Shown: one piece after another, positions 7,167-12,427 of the stretch
How the letters are laid out: each line of letters begins with the position of its first letter
How positions within the stretch are numbered: the first letter of the stretch is position 1
NCBI GenBank assembly: GCA_004376975.1
Contig: SOJA01000226.1
Coordinates: 1 to 12,427, forward strand
Length of the DNA: 12,427 bases
DNA from: Candidatus Bathyarchaeota archaeon
GTDB taxonomy: Archaea; Thermoproteota; Bathyarchaeia; Bathyarchaeales; UBA233
Direction of reading: 5' to 3'
Made by a program: the position numbers and the translations under genes
Notes under the pieces: generated by a model
Database searches by the model: none
Told to the model about the DNA's origin: nothing
What the model saw: only the letters and a program-made list of their open reading frames with translations

Positions 7167-7450
7167 AGTTATTTGATAGCTTACTGGCATCCTGAGTTCA
7201 TTATTCGTTTTGATCTCGGAGGGAGATAAACTGGAAAAGCATTGTATGAAGGAGAAAAATGCAGAGTGTGTTTATCAGGTGTGCTCTTTTACATTTCTTA
7301 GTAAACTTAGTAGTGAGGAACCTCTTCTTGCAGTTGATACGCATCTGTTCTAAGCAGAATGCTAAATCCGCATGATAATGTGAATATTGTACCATGACTG
7401 AGATATCTTATGTGAATCAATAATCACAGTTTTGTGAGATAAATAAGAAT
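7167..7450. other. AT-rich intergenic region, no supported gene
   Basis: Between the tRNA promoter and the promoter of the next plus-strand gene there is AT-rich sequence. Open frames exist on both strands (minus 7395-7201, 64 codons; plus 7246-7353, 35 codons, extendable upstream to about 57), but neither has a ribosome binding site or a recognisable product, and they occupy the same bases. I see no repeats or RNA gene here. Confidence 0.5.
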
Positions 7451-7452
7451 AA

Positions 7453-7464
7453 GATTTATATAGA
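7453..7464 (+). promoter_or_regulatory. TATA-box promoter of the 64-residue gene
   Basis: GATTTATATAGA contains the strong archaeal TATA element TTTATATA (7455-7462). The expected transcript start near 7484 would leave a leader of about 35 bases that holds the GAGGTG ribosome binding site at 7506-7511. Confidence 0.65.
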
Positions 7465-7518
7465 TACTCCCTTTACTAACGTACCTATTAAGCCAAAATT
7501 TAATCGAGGTGTAGCAAA

Positions 7519-7713
7519 ATGGTTAGTGAAGGTAGAGGACGTTTGTTCAGAAGGACAGATGGTAAGTACTTGATTTATCTGCCGGTGTACTTGGCTGAAG
7601 ACAGCATGTTTCCATTCAAAGGCTCAGATTCCATACTTGTAAAAGTAAGTTTCAAGCCTGGTGGAGATCCCAAGCTGCTCATAGAGAAATGGAAAGAACC
7701 GGCAACGCAGTGA
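7519..7713 (+). CDS. Small conserved-looking protein, possibly AbrB/SpoVT-like
   Basis: 64-residue protein of unproven function. Expression signals are strong: a consensus TATA box, GAGGTG at 7506-7511 with seven-base spacing, and an ATG. The sequence has RGRLFRRTDGKYLIYLPVYL (residues 6-25), then DSMFPF, then ILVKVSFKPGG (39-49) and KLLIEKW (52-58). This alternation of short strands with a K-Y-x-I-Y-L-P step followed by a turn resembles swapped-hairpin AbrB/SpoVT-type DNA-binding domains found in archaeal antitoxins and small regulators. That is a pattern judgement only. It stands alone: the next gene on the strand is about 400 bases away, and no toxin gene is adjacent. There is no signal peptide, membrane segment or cysteine. 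A small nucleic-acid-binding or stress protein is also possible. Confidence 0.7.
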   Translation: MVSEGRGRLFRRTDGKYLIYLPVYLAEDSMFPFKGSDSILVKVSFKPGGDPKLLIEKWKEPATQ

Positions 7714-7807
7714 AACAACCAATTCATTATCACCGTCCGTAAATTCAAAAATGAAACTACTGCATAAAAAAAGTGGTACGGTTTATCAAAAACCTAGTTT
7801 TATGACC

Positions 7808-7817
7808 CCCTTTTTTG
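7808..7817 (+). terminator. Possible T-rich terminator
   Basis: A C5-T6 tract (7806-7816) on the plus strand about 95 bases after the 64-residue gene. Archaeal RNA polymerase can stop at T tracts, so this is a reasonable but weak candidate. No strong hairpin precedes it. Confidence 0.3.
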
Positions 7818-8050
7818 ATGTGACTATATGATTTTCCGATGTTTTGATTCATCCCTTTTCAGCGTAAACTGCACTGTCTTAAAGAAAACAAGCAACACGG
7901 AATCTCTCAATACGTTTTCAAGTCTATCCAGAGCAGATTAGGAAAGGCAAAGTTGCTGAACCTTGAATCAAGAATTTTTCGGACGTTTACAGAAAAAAAG
8001 AACAAGATGTTTTCAGGGTTATCGCCATTTCGTTTTTCTACTTTTGCTTA
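7818..8050. other. Intergenic region upstream of por operon, no supported gene
   Basis: Part of a gap of almost 400 bases between the small gene ending at 7713 and porG at 8110. A 37-codon ATG frame (7828-7941) and several shorter frames are present but lack ribosome binding sites and recognisable products. No tRNA-like fold, repeat array or mobile-element end is visible. Confidence 0.5.
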
Positions 8051-8053
8051 GAA

Positions 8054-8064
8054 AAGTGTATATG
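8054..8064 (+). promoter_or_regulatory. TATA-box promoter of the porGDAB operon
   Basis: AAGTGTATATG holds the TATA-like element TGTATATG, preceded by purine-rich GAAAAG. A start near 8086 would give a leader of about 24 bases, just long enough to include the GGAGAG ribosome binding site at 8096-8101. Confidence 0.5.
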
Positions 8065-8109
8065 CTAGATTTCCCAATTACGTTGAAAGGTTAATGGAGA
8101 GCAAATGCG

Positions 8110-8670
8110 TTGGAAAAAATCTTTGAGGTTAGATGGCATGGTAGAGGCGGGCAGGGAGCATGGACTGCCAGCGAATTGCTGGCGAGAGCAGCAATCCATG
8201 AAGGAAAATACATTCAATCTTTTCCGGAGTTCGGTCCAGAACGTATGGGTGCGCCAGTAGCTGCCTTTACAAGAGTAAGTGGTAAGCCAATTCAGATACA
8301 CTGTGCAGTTTATAATCCTGATGTGGTAGCTGTCTTAGACCAGACATTACTGAGAACGGTTCCAGTTACTAAGGGATTGAACGAAGGGGGAATAATCATA
8401 GTTAACTCGAAAGAAACTCCTACTGACATGAGAAAAACGCTCAGTACAGACAAAGGAAAAGTTCTGACTGTGCAAGCAACGGAAATCGCTATGAAAATTC
8501 TGGGAAGGCCTATCACAAGCACGGCTATGCTCGGCGGTGTCGCTCGCGTCACAGGAATAGTGAATTTAGAGAGCATTGAAAGAGTTGTGAGAGAACGTTT
8601 CAGGCAGGATGTTGCTGAAAAGAACGTGGCTGTAATAAAAGAAGCTTATGAGGAGGTAAAATTTGAGTGA
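8110..8670 (+). CDS. porG: Pyruvate:ferredoxin oxidoreductase, gamma subunit
   Basis: 186-residue gamma subunit of the four-subunit enzyme that converts pyruvate, CoA and oxidised ferredoxin to acetyl-CoA, CO2 and reduced ferredoxin. It has the characteristic RWHGRGGQGAWTASELLARA (residues 8-27), SFPEFGPERMGAPVAAFTR, NPDVVAVLD and a C-terminal helical region. The start is TTG at 8110, supported by GGAGAG at 8096-8101; nearby ATGs at 8094 and 8105 are out of frame. It heads the operon and its stop overlaps the porD start (GTGA). The length fits the family. Ketoisovalerate-type relatives share this fold; the alpha subunit favours pyruvate. Confidence 0.95.
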   Translation: MEKIFEVRWHGRGGQGAWTASELLARAAIHEGKYIQSFPEFGPERMGAPVAAFTRVSGKPIQIHCAVYNPDVVAVLDQTLLRTVPVTKGLNEGGIIIVNSKETPTDMRKTLSTDKGKVLTVQATEIAMKILGRPITSTAMLGGVARVTGIVNLESIERVVRERFRQDVAEKNVAVIKEAYEEVKFE

Positions 8671-8942
8671 TAAGTCAAAAAAGAAGTTGGAAAGAAATTC
8701 CGCTAGCTGGTGTATGTTGGAAACCAAGCACGGAATATTTAACTGGGGACTGGAAAACCTACAAACCTGTGAGAGACGTAGAGAAGTGCACACGATGTAC
8801 GTTATGCGTGATTTTCTGTCCGGATGGAGCAATCCACTGGAATCCTGAAAAAGAAGATATTGAATTTGACTATAATTTCTGCAAGGGATGCGGAATATGT
8901 GCCAATGAATGTCCAACAAAAGCAATAGAGATGAAACTTTAG
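8667..8942 (+). CDS. porD: Pyruvate:ferredoxin oxidoreductase, delta subunit (2x[4Fe-4S] ferredoxin)
   Basis: 91-residue ferredoxin-like subunit that carries electrons from the thiamine site to external ferredoxin. The N-terminus SWKEIPLAGV and YLTGDWKTYKPV is typical of PorD. Two complete clusters follow: C41/44/47/51 in CTRCTLCVIFCP and C72/75/78/82 in CKGCGICANECP. The start is GTG at 8667, overlapping the porG stop by four bases, with AGGAGG at 8651-8656. A different frame beginning TTG at 8663 uses the same ribosome binding site but does not match the family. The gene is followed by porA after 15 bases. Confidence 0.95.
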   Translation: MISQKRSWKEIPLAGVCWKPSTEYLTGDWKTYKPVRDVEKCTRCTLCVIFCPDGAIHWNPEKEDIEFDYNFCKGCGICANECPTKAIEMKL

Positions 8943-8957
8943 TAGAGGTGTGTTGAA

Positions 8958-10190
8958 GTGGAAAATGTTGTTAAACAAAAAGTGCTGGCTTTAAACGGAG
9001 ATGAAGCTGTTGCTTTTGCCGCGAAGCAATCAGATGTTGATGTTGTGGCAGCTTATCCCGTAACTCCACAGACCATAATTGTGGAAAGATTCAGCGAATA
9101 CGTAGCCAACGGCGAAGTCGACACAGAATTCATCTGTGTAGAATCCGAACACAGCGCTATGACATCATGCATAACAGCTTCAGCCACAGGAGCAAGAACA
9201 TTCACAGCTACAGCAGCTCCAGGCTTAGCTCTAATGCATGAAATGCTTTACGTAGCTTCTGGGTGTCGTACACCAGTAGTCATGGTTATTGCTAACAGGG
9301 CCTTGTCTGCACCACTGAACATTCACTGCGACCATTCAGACAGCATGGGTGAGCGTGACAGCGGCTGGATACAAATGTATGCTGAAAACTCGCAGGAAGC
9401 ATACGACTCTGTAATTCAAGCTTTTCGCATTGCTGAAAACCCGGATATTCTTTTGCCAGTCATGGTCTGTTTGGATGGCTTCACCCTAAGCCACACGTTG
9501 GAGAATGTACAGGTGTTTCCAGATGACATCGTCAAAAAGTTTGTGGGAGTCCGCCCAATTCCGTTAGTAACAACGCATGAAGGAAAAAATGTTCCGTTCA
9601 AGCTTGACACAGAAAACCCCATGAGCATGGGGCCTATAGCCTTGCAAGACTACTATTTTGAGTTCAAACGACAACAGGAAGAAGCTATGAAAAACACGCC
9701 GAAAATCATTCAGCAAGTGCATGAGGAATACGCCGGCATGAGCGGGAGACGCTATGGAGATGGAATGCTGGAGTCTTACCGTCTTGATGATGCTGAAATA
9801 TCCATCATATGCTTAGGCTCCACTGCTGGAACAGTTAAGACTGTTGTGGATGAGCTTAGGGCAGAAGGAGTTAGAGTTGGCTTGCTCAGAATCCGCACTT
9901 TTAGACCTTTGCCAGTCGAGGGAATTGTTAGAGCACTTAAAAACGTGAAAGCTGTGGCAGTCATGGATAGAAGCATGAGTTTCGGAGGATATGGAGGACC
10001 AGTGTTCCATGAAGTCCGTCATGTATTTTATGATGCATCTACACATCCATACTTGGTAAACTACATTTATGGACTGGGTGGAAGAGACACAAGTCCAAGT
10101 CAAATACGCAGGATATTTGAAGATCTGCAAAGGATACTGCAAACTCAAGAGGCTGGAGAACTGATTCGGTATGTTGGGTTGAGGGGATAA
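8958..10190 (+). CDS. porA: Pyruvate:ferredoxin oxidoreductase, alpha subunit
   Basis: 410-residue alpha subunit. The N-terminal pyrimidine-type domain has AAYPVTPQTIIVERFSEY (residues 31-48), VESEHSAMTSCITASATGAR with the acidic residues that contact thiamine diphosphate, and TATAAPGLALMHEM. HCDHSDSMGERDSGWIQMY is the substrate-region motif of the pyruvate-type enzymes. The C-terminal domain holds CLGSTAGTVK and GVRVGLLRIRTFRPLP. The start is GTG at 8958, with AGAGGTG seven bases upstream. The stop TAA shares its last A with the ATG of porB (TAATG), a tight coupling. Substrate specificity for pyruvate is inferred from motifs and the G-D-A-B gene order, not shown. Confidence 0.95.
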   Translation: MENVVKQKVLALNGDEAVAFAAKQSDVDVVAAYPVTPQTIIVERFSEYVANGEVDTEFICVESEHSAMTSCITASATGARTFTATAAPGLALMHEMLYVASGCRTPVVMVIANRALSAPLNIHCDHSDSMGERDSGWIQMYAENSQEAYDSVIQAFRIAENPDILLPVMVCLDGFTLSHTLENVQVFPDDIVKKFVGVRPIPLVTTHEGKNVPFKLDTENPMSMGPIALQDYYFEFKRQQEEAMKNTPKIIQQVHEEYAGMSGRRYGDGMLESYRLDDAEISIICLGSTAGTVKTVVDELRAEGVRVGLLRIRTFRPLPVEGIVRALKNVKAVAVMDRSMSFGGYGGPVFHEVRHVFYDASTHPYLVNYIYGLGGRDTSPSQIRRIFEDLQRILQTQEAGELIRYVGLRG

Positions 10191-11167
10191 TGGAGGAAAA
10201 TGGAATGTTTTCTGAGTGGAAGTTTACGGCAAAAGACATAGCCGAGAAACCAGATCTTTTCATGTCTGGTCACAGAGCATGTGCGGGGTGCGCGCCAGCA
10301 ACAGTCTTGAGACTTGTTTTAAAGGCTGTAAGAGGACCCACAATAGTGACAAGCGTTACTGGATGTATGGAAGTTGTCTCATCAATTTATCCTTACACGT
10401 CTTGGGCTATACCGTGGATACACACAGCTTTTGAAAATGCAGGTGCGAACGCCTCAGGAATTGAAGCAACAATTAAGATATTGAAAAAGAAAGGAAGGAT
10501 TAAGAAGGAACAGATAGATGTTATCGCTTTCGCTGGGGATGGAGGCACCTTTGACATAGGCATTCAATCCTTGTCAGGGGCGGTTGAAAGGGGACATGAT
10601 TTTCTGTACGTGCTTTATGATAATGAAGCCTACATGAACACAGGCATACAGCGAAGCGGAGGAACACCCCATGGAGCATCCACAACCACTTCACCAGCTG
10701 GAAAGGTCATACCGGGAAAAGTTCGGTATAAAAAGCCGATTGGAAACATCATGGTTGCACATGACATGCCATACGTAGCGACGGCATCGCCTCACTATTG
10801 GAAAGATCTGATAACAAAGGCTAGAAGAGGCATAGAGGTGAATGGACCAGCTTTTCTGCATGCATTTGCACCTTGTCCAAGAGGATGGCGATATGATACA
10901 AGCAAATCTATCGAGATTTCACGTTTAGCTGTGGAAACATGCCTATTTCCGTTATGGGAAGCAATAAATGGCGAATATCAGTTGTCAGCAGCAAGTAAAG
11001 TCATAGCCTTGAAACCAGAGAAAAAGAAACCTATGAGGGAATACCTGAAAATGCAAAGACGCTTCAGACACTTGTTCACTCCACAATTCGAAAAAATACT
11101 CGAAGAAATACAACGAACAACAGATGAAAGATGGCAACGCCTGCTCAAGAAATGCGGAATGGCATAA
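10190..11167 (+). CDS. porB: Pyruvate:ferredoxin oxidoreductase, beta subunit (thiamine diphosphate binding)
   Basis: 325-residue beta subunit that binds thiamine diphosphate and one [4Fe-4S] cluster. Cluster cysteines are C31 and C34 (HRACAGC), C59 (SVTGC) and C229 (FAPCPRGW). The cofactor motif is AFAGDGGTFDIGIQSLSGA (113-131) through YDNEAYMNTGIQRSGGTP (143-160). The ATG at 10190 overlaps the porA stop by one base, with GAGGGG only three bases away; a second ATG at 10205 has GGAGG at 10192-10196 with better spacing, so the protein may be five residues shorter. The C-terminus is basic (KPEKKKPMREYLKMQRRF). A T-rich tract follows the stop, consistent with the end of the operon. Confidence 0.95.
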   Translation: MEENGMFSEWKFTAKDIAEKPDLFMSGHRACAGCAPATVLRLVLKAVRGPTIVTSVTGCMEVVSSIYPYTSWAIPWIHTAFENAGANASGIEATIKILKKKGRIKKEQIDVIAFAGDGGTFDIGIQSLSGAVERGHDFLYVLYDNEAYMNTGIQRSGGTPHGASTTTSPAGKVIPGKVRYKKPIGNIMVAHDMPYVATASPHYWKDLITKARRGIEVNGPAFLHAFAPCPRGWRYDTSKSIEISRLAVETCLFPLWEAINGEYQLSAASKVIALKPEKKKPMREYLKMQRRFRHLFTPQFEKILEEIQRTTDERWQRLLKKCGMA

Positions 11168-11183
11168 AACCTCAAATTCTCCA

Positions 11184-11201
11184 TTTTTATACATCATTTT
11201 T
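11184..11201 (+). terminator. Probable T-rich terminator of the por operon
   Basis: Two runs of five T (11184-11188 and 11197-11201) begin 17 bases after the porB stop. T runs without a stable hairpin are the usual archaeal termination signal, so this is the likely end of the por transcript. Confidence 0.45.
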
Positions 11202-11500
11202 CAGGCGTTCCTCTATCTAATTTTCTTTGTTACCACCTTTTGTGAATATGGACACGTTTTTCCATGCCTGCAACCACGTAGCTGGAAAGTAACCACTCAC
11301 TTAGTGCAGACTACCATCCCGCATACAGAAAAACGGGTCGGATTAATAGCGAAACAATCAAAATCTATATTATTCTGGCTAGTGTACAATCAAACTGATT
11401 AAGAGCTTTACAGATTTAGTCCCCCCTCATAATTTTCTGAAACTTTGATAGGTAAACACTAGTCGCCTGGATGCGGGCAACGTTGACAACCCTTTTCTTC
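11202..11500. other. AT-rich intergenic region, no supported gene
   Basis: Part of a gap of about 440 bases after porB. A plus-strand frame from inside porB to 11402 is open by chance and has no plausible start or product. On the minus strand a 28-codon TTG frame (about 11505-11419) reads a basic peptide but lacks a ribosome binding site. Nothing repeat-like or tRNA-like is visible. Confidence 0.5.
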
Positions 11501-11520
11501 AAAGGAGAGGCTTAAGAAAG

Positions 11521-11571
11521 ATGATTAAAAGTATGAAGTACGCGTACATAGAAGATTTTTCTATAATTTAA
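11521..11571 (+). CDS. Possible 16-residue peptide with strong ribosome binding site
   Basis: An ATG at 11521 opens 16 codons (MIKSMKYAYIEDFSII) before TAA at 11569-11571. AAAGGAGAGG at 11501-11510 is one of the best ribosome binding sites in the window and sits ten bases upstream. No family is recognisable and the length is too short for compositional evidence. It could be a real small peptide, a leader peptide before the coiled-coil gene 40 bases downstream, or chance. No clear TATA box lies at the right distance above it. Confidence 0.25.
   Translation: MIKSMKYAYIEDFSII
11561..11571 (+). promoter_or_regulatory. Possible TATA box of the coiled-coil gene
   Basis: CTATAATTTAA provides a TATA-like element about 45 bases before the ATG at 11611, implying a leader of roughly 20 bases. 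A second AT-rich candidate, AATAAATATT, lies at 11578-11587 and would give an almost leaderless transcript. Confidence 0.35.
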
Positions 11572-11610
11572 TTCCACAATAAATATTGCAGTGAAAGGTC
11601 ATTAGAGTCT

Positions 11611-11859
11611 ATGTTCTCAGAGAACATACTTAAGAAAATCAAGAATGCGAAGGGAACGCTTATGCACACTAAGAAGCTGCGTGAAAAAATAAAAGGTTTG
11701 GAGGCTGAACGAGCAAGCCTGATGATTGAAACTGTAAAACTGAAGAAAATGGCGGAATCAAAAGCTAGTGTACTTGAAAGTGAAGTAAGCATGATGCGGG
11801 AAGAAGTAAAGTCTTTAAGAGATCTTTTAGGCTATACAGAAGAAACGCCGAAAAAATAA
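11611..11859 (+). CDS. Small coiled-coil protein of unknown function
   Basis: 82-residue highly charged protein. From about residue 20 to 73 it is one continuous predicted coiled coil: KKLREKIKGLEAERASLM then TVKLKKMAESKASVLESEV then MMREEVKSLRDLLGY, with hydrophobic residues (L, I, M, V) at heptad spacing. There is no membrane segment, signal peptide or cysteine. The N-terminus is basic and the tail is TEETPKK. I recognise no family; such proteins can be oligomerising scaffolds or chaperone-like partners. The ribosome binding site is weak (AAAGGT about twelve bases upstream). The amino-acid pattern is strongly protein-like, which is the main reason to accept it as real. It is apparently monocistronic, with 300 gene-poor bases after it. 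Confidence 0.65.
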   Translation: MFSENILKKIKNAKGTLMHTKKLREKIKGLEAERASLMIETVKLKKMAESKASVLESEVSMMREEVKSLRDLLGYTEETPKK

Positions 11860-11906
11860 AGCGGCTGCTTATCATTCTTCACAAGACTAAAAATCGAAGA
11901 AAAAAA

Positions 11907-11922
11907 CTAACTGACCGGTTAG
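11907..11922 (-). terminator. Short hairpin flanked by A and T tracts
   Basis: CTAAC (11907-11911) and GTTAG (11918-11922) form a five-base stem with a six-base loop, with seven A's before and eight A's after on the plus strand. Read on the minus strand the hairpin is followed by seven T's, like an intrinsic terminator. It lies about 250 bases beyond the stop of the minus-strand winged-helix gene, and about 50 bases after the coiled-coil gene on the other strand. Confidence 0.3.
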
Positions 11923-12018
11923 AAAAAAAATTCGTCAGCGCGCTAAGTACGTTTTGATAATGTCAGAAAATGCGATCCAGTTCGACTCTAGATCATACGT
12001 TACCCACCTTTCCACCTA
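11923..12018. other. Intergenic sequence without recognised features
   Basis: Part of a gap of 306 bases between the coiled-coil and winged-helix genes. Apart from the hairpin before it and the orphan TATA box after it, I see no open frame, repeat or RNA fold here. Confidence 0.5.
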
Positions 12019-12030
12019 ACATATAAAAGC
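12019..12030 (+). promoter_or_regulatory. Strong orphan TATA box
   Basis: ACATATAAAAGC contains ATATAAAA (12021-12028), a near-consensus archaeal TATA element, on the plus strand, where no long gene follows. Initiation about 25 bases downstream would fall near 12050, exactly where a 19-codon ATG frame and two stem-loops begin. The upstream bases are not purine rich, so the TFB element is weak. Confidence 0.45.
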
Positions 12031-12050
12031 GAAACAGGCAGGAAACGCTG

Positions 12051-12110
12051 ATGATATATAGACGCGTAAAACATTTCTCGCGTGCGATAAACTCGCAAAA
12101 GACGAAATGA
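12051..12110 (+). ncRNA. Candidate small RNA or leaderless 19-residue peptide
   Basis: Starting at the position predicted from the orphan TATA box, the sequence offers two readings. As RNA it has two adjacent perfect stems: ACGCG (12062-12066) with CGCGT (12079-12083), then GCGA (12084-12087) with TCGC (12093-12096) closing a five-base loop. As a leaderless message it has ATG at 12051 and 19 codons ending TGA at 12108-12110, encoding a basic peptide (MIYRRVKHFSRAINSQKTK). No clear terminator follows. I cannot choose between these or exclude chance, and I recognise no RNA family. Confidence 0.25.
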
Positions 12111-12165
12111 GTTTGTTCAGACGTCAATATTCACTTTTACTTGGATTTTCAGGTCGTAATTGGAT

Positions 12166-12348
12166 TTAGCCCTTCGAAAGTGTGTAGTGACGATTCTCCA
12201 CGTTAACTATGCCTTTCTGAAACAGCTTGCGCAATGCTTTGAAAACCTTCTTTTCGGGTTGCACGACTTTTTCAGCAATTTCAGAGAGGGTTAACCCTTC
12301 ATCGGAACTTTCCAACGTTGAAACGATAAGGTTCTCAAGTTTTCCCAT
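12166..12348 (-). CDS. Small winged-helix DNA-binding protein
   Basis: 60-residue protein with the order of a minimal winged helix: helix KLENLIVSTLES (3-14), helix LTLSEIAEKV (19-28), recognition helix PEKKVFKALRKLFQKG (31-46) and a short wing IVNVENRHYTLSKG (47-60). This resembles the DNA-binding part of ArsR/MarR-type regulators or of Rpc34-like transcription factors, but there is no sensor domain or dimerisation extension. It probably acts as a small transcription regulator; the target is unknown. The ATG at 12348 has no ribosome binding site, and a TATA-like element centred near 12388 predicts a leader of only about 14 bases, so it is nearly leaderless. It stands alone within the window. 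Confidence 0.7.
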   Translation of the reverse strand: MGKLENLIVSTLESSDEGLTLSEIAEKVVQPEKKVFKALRKLFQKGIVNVENRHYTLSKG

Positions 12349-12381
12349 GGCAACAGATCACATATCATAGATAATGAGCTT

Positions 12382-12397
12382 TTCTTTTTAAGAATTG
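12382..12397 (-). promoter_or_regulatory. TATA-box promoter of the winged-helix gene
   Basis: On the minus strand TTCTTAAAAAGAAA holds the TATA-like element CTTAAAAAG (12392-12384). It is about 40 bases before the ATG at 12348, consistent with a very short leader. Confidence 0.45.
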
Positions 12398-12427
12398 CGA
12401 ATTGAAAAATCAGGAAGGTATCCAGAT

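Noticed and set aside
7201..7395. Minus-strand open frame of 64 codons and an opposing plus-strand frame ending at 7353
   Set aside because: They overlap each other on opposite strands, lack ribosome binding sites, and neither translation resembles a known or well-composed protein.
7828..7941. 37-codon ATG frame in the spacer upstream of the por operon
   Set aside because: No ribosome binding site and no recognisable product; it is within chance length for AT-rich DNA.
8663..8848. Alternative TTG frame sharing the porD ribosome binding site
   Set aside because: The GTG frame at 8667 encodes a complete PorD with both cluster motifs; this frame is its shadow.
11124..11402. Plus-strand frame of 92 codons starting inside porB
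   Set aside because: It overlaps the end of porB in another frame, has no start signals, and its translation outside porB is low-complexity, AT-driven sequence.
12049..12110. C/D box guide RNA suggested by TGATGA at 12049-12054
   Set aside because: The base before TGATGA is C rather than a purine, and no convincing CTGA D box or terminal stem follows at the right distance.
1..12427. CRISPR arrays, transposons, integrases, toxin-antitoxin pairs or phage genes
   Set aside because: No regularly spaced repeats, transposase-like protein, terminal inverted repeats or paired toxin gene were seen; the coding content is almost all core metabolism and information processing.

Overview
The window is archaeal. 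The evidence is a long ribosomal/RNA-polymerase operon in typical archaeal order, an archaeal Rpo10 and an Rpo3 carrying a ferredoxin-like domain, a eukaryote-type L18e, mevalonate kinase, and archaeal promoters (TATA box about 25 bases before the presumed transcript start) with GGTGA/GAGG-type ribosome binding sites. The tRNA gene has no encoded CCA. Gene content and protein flavour would suit a mesophilic or moderately thermophilic TACK-group anaerobe such as a Bathyarchaeia-like lineage. That placement is inference and cannot be proved from the sequence alone.

Left half, minus strand (6798 down to 1): one polycistronic unit driven by a clear TATA box just above rps13. Order of transcription is S13, S4, S11, a 114-base spacer, Rpo3, L18e, L13, S9, Rpo10, enolase, S2, a MEMO/AmmeMemoRadiSam-B protein and the first 42 codons of mevalonate kinase. 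Except for the spacer before rpo3, genes are separated by at most 18 bases or overlap. The unit couples ribosome and RNA polymerase assembly to lower glycolysis (enolase) and isoprenoid lipid synthesis (mevalonate kinase). Two points stand out. The MEMO gene has lost a usable start codon in frame, apparently through one extra G right after the expected ATG. The enolase keeps its catalytic residues but has unusual substitutions in three normally conserved active-site loops.

Middle (6799-8109): a tRNA-Asn(GTT) gene on the minus strand with its own promoter, then a 64-residue plus-strand gene with strong expression signals and an AbrB-like look, surrounded by AT-rich spacers without convincing genes.

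Right half, plus strand (8110-11167): a tight porGDAB operon for a four-subunit pyruvate:ferredoxin oxidoreductase, which joins acetyl-CoA, CO2 and reduced ferredoxin and fits an anaerobic lifestyle. Three of its four genes start with TTG or GTG.

Right end (11168-12427): sparse, AT-rich sequence with a small coiled-coil protein (11611-11859, +), a small winged-helix protein (12166-12348, -), a 16-codon ORF with a strong ribosome binding site (11521-11571), and a TATA box at 12021-12029. That TATA box is followed at the expected distance by both a 19-codon leaderless ORF and two adjacent stem-loops. This last locus is the best candidate for something undescribed; most of the rest is well-known core machinery.
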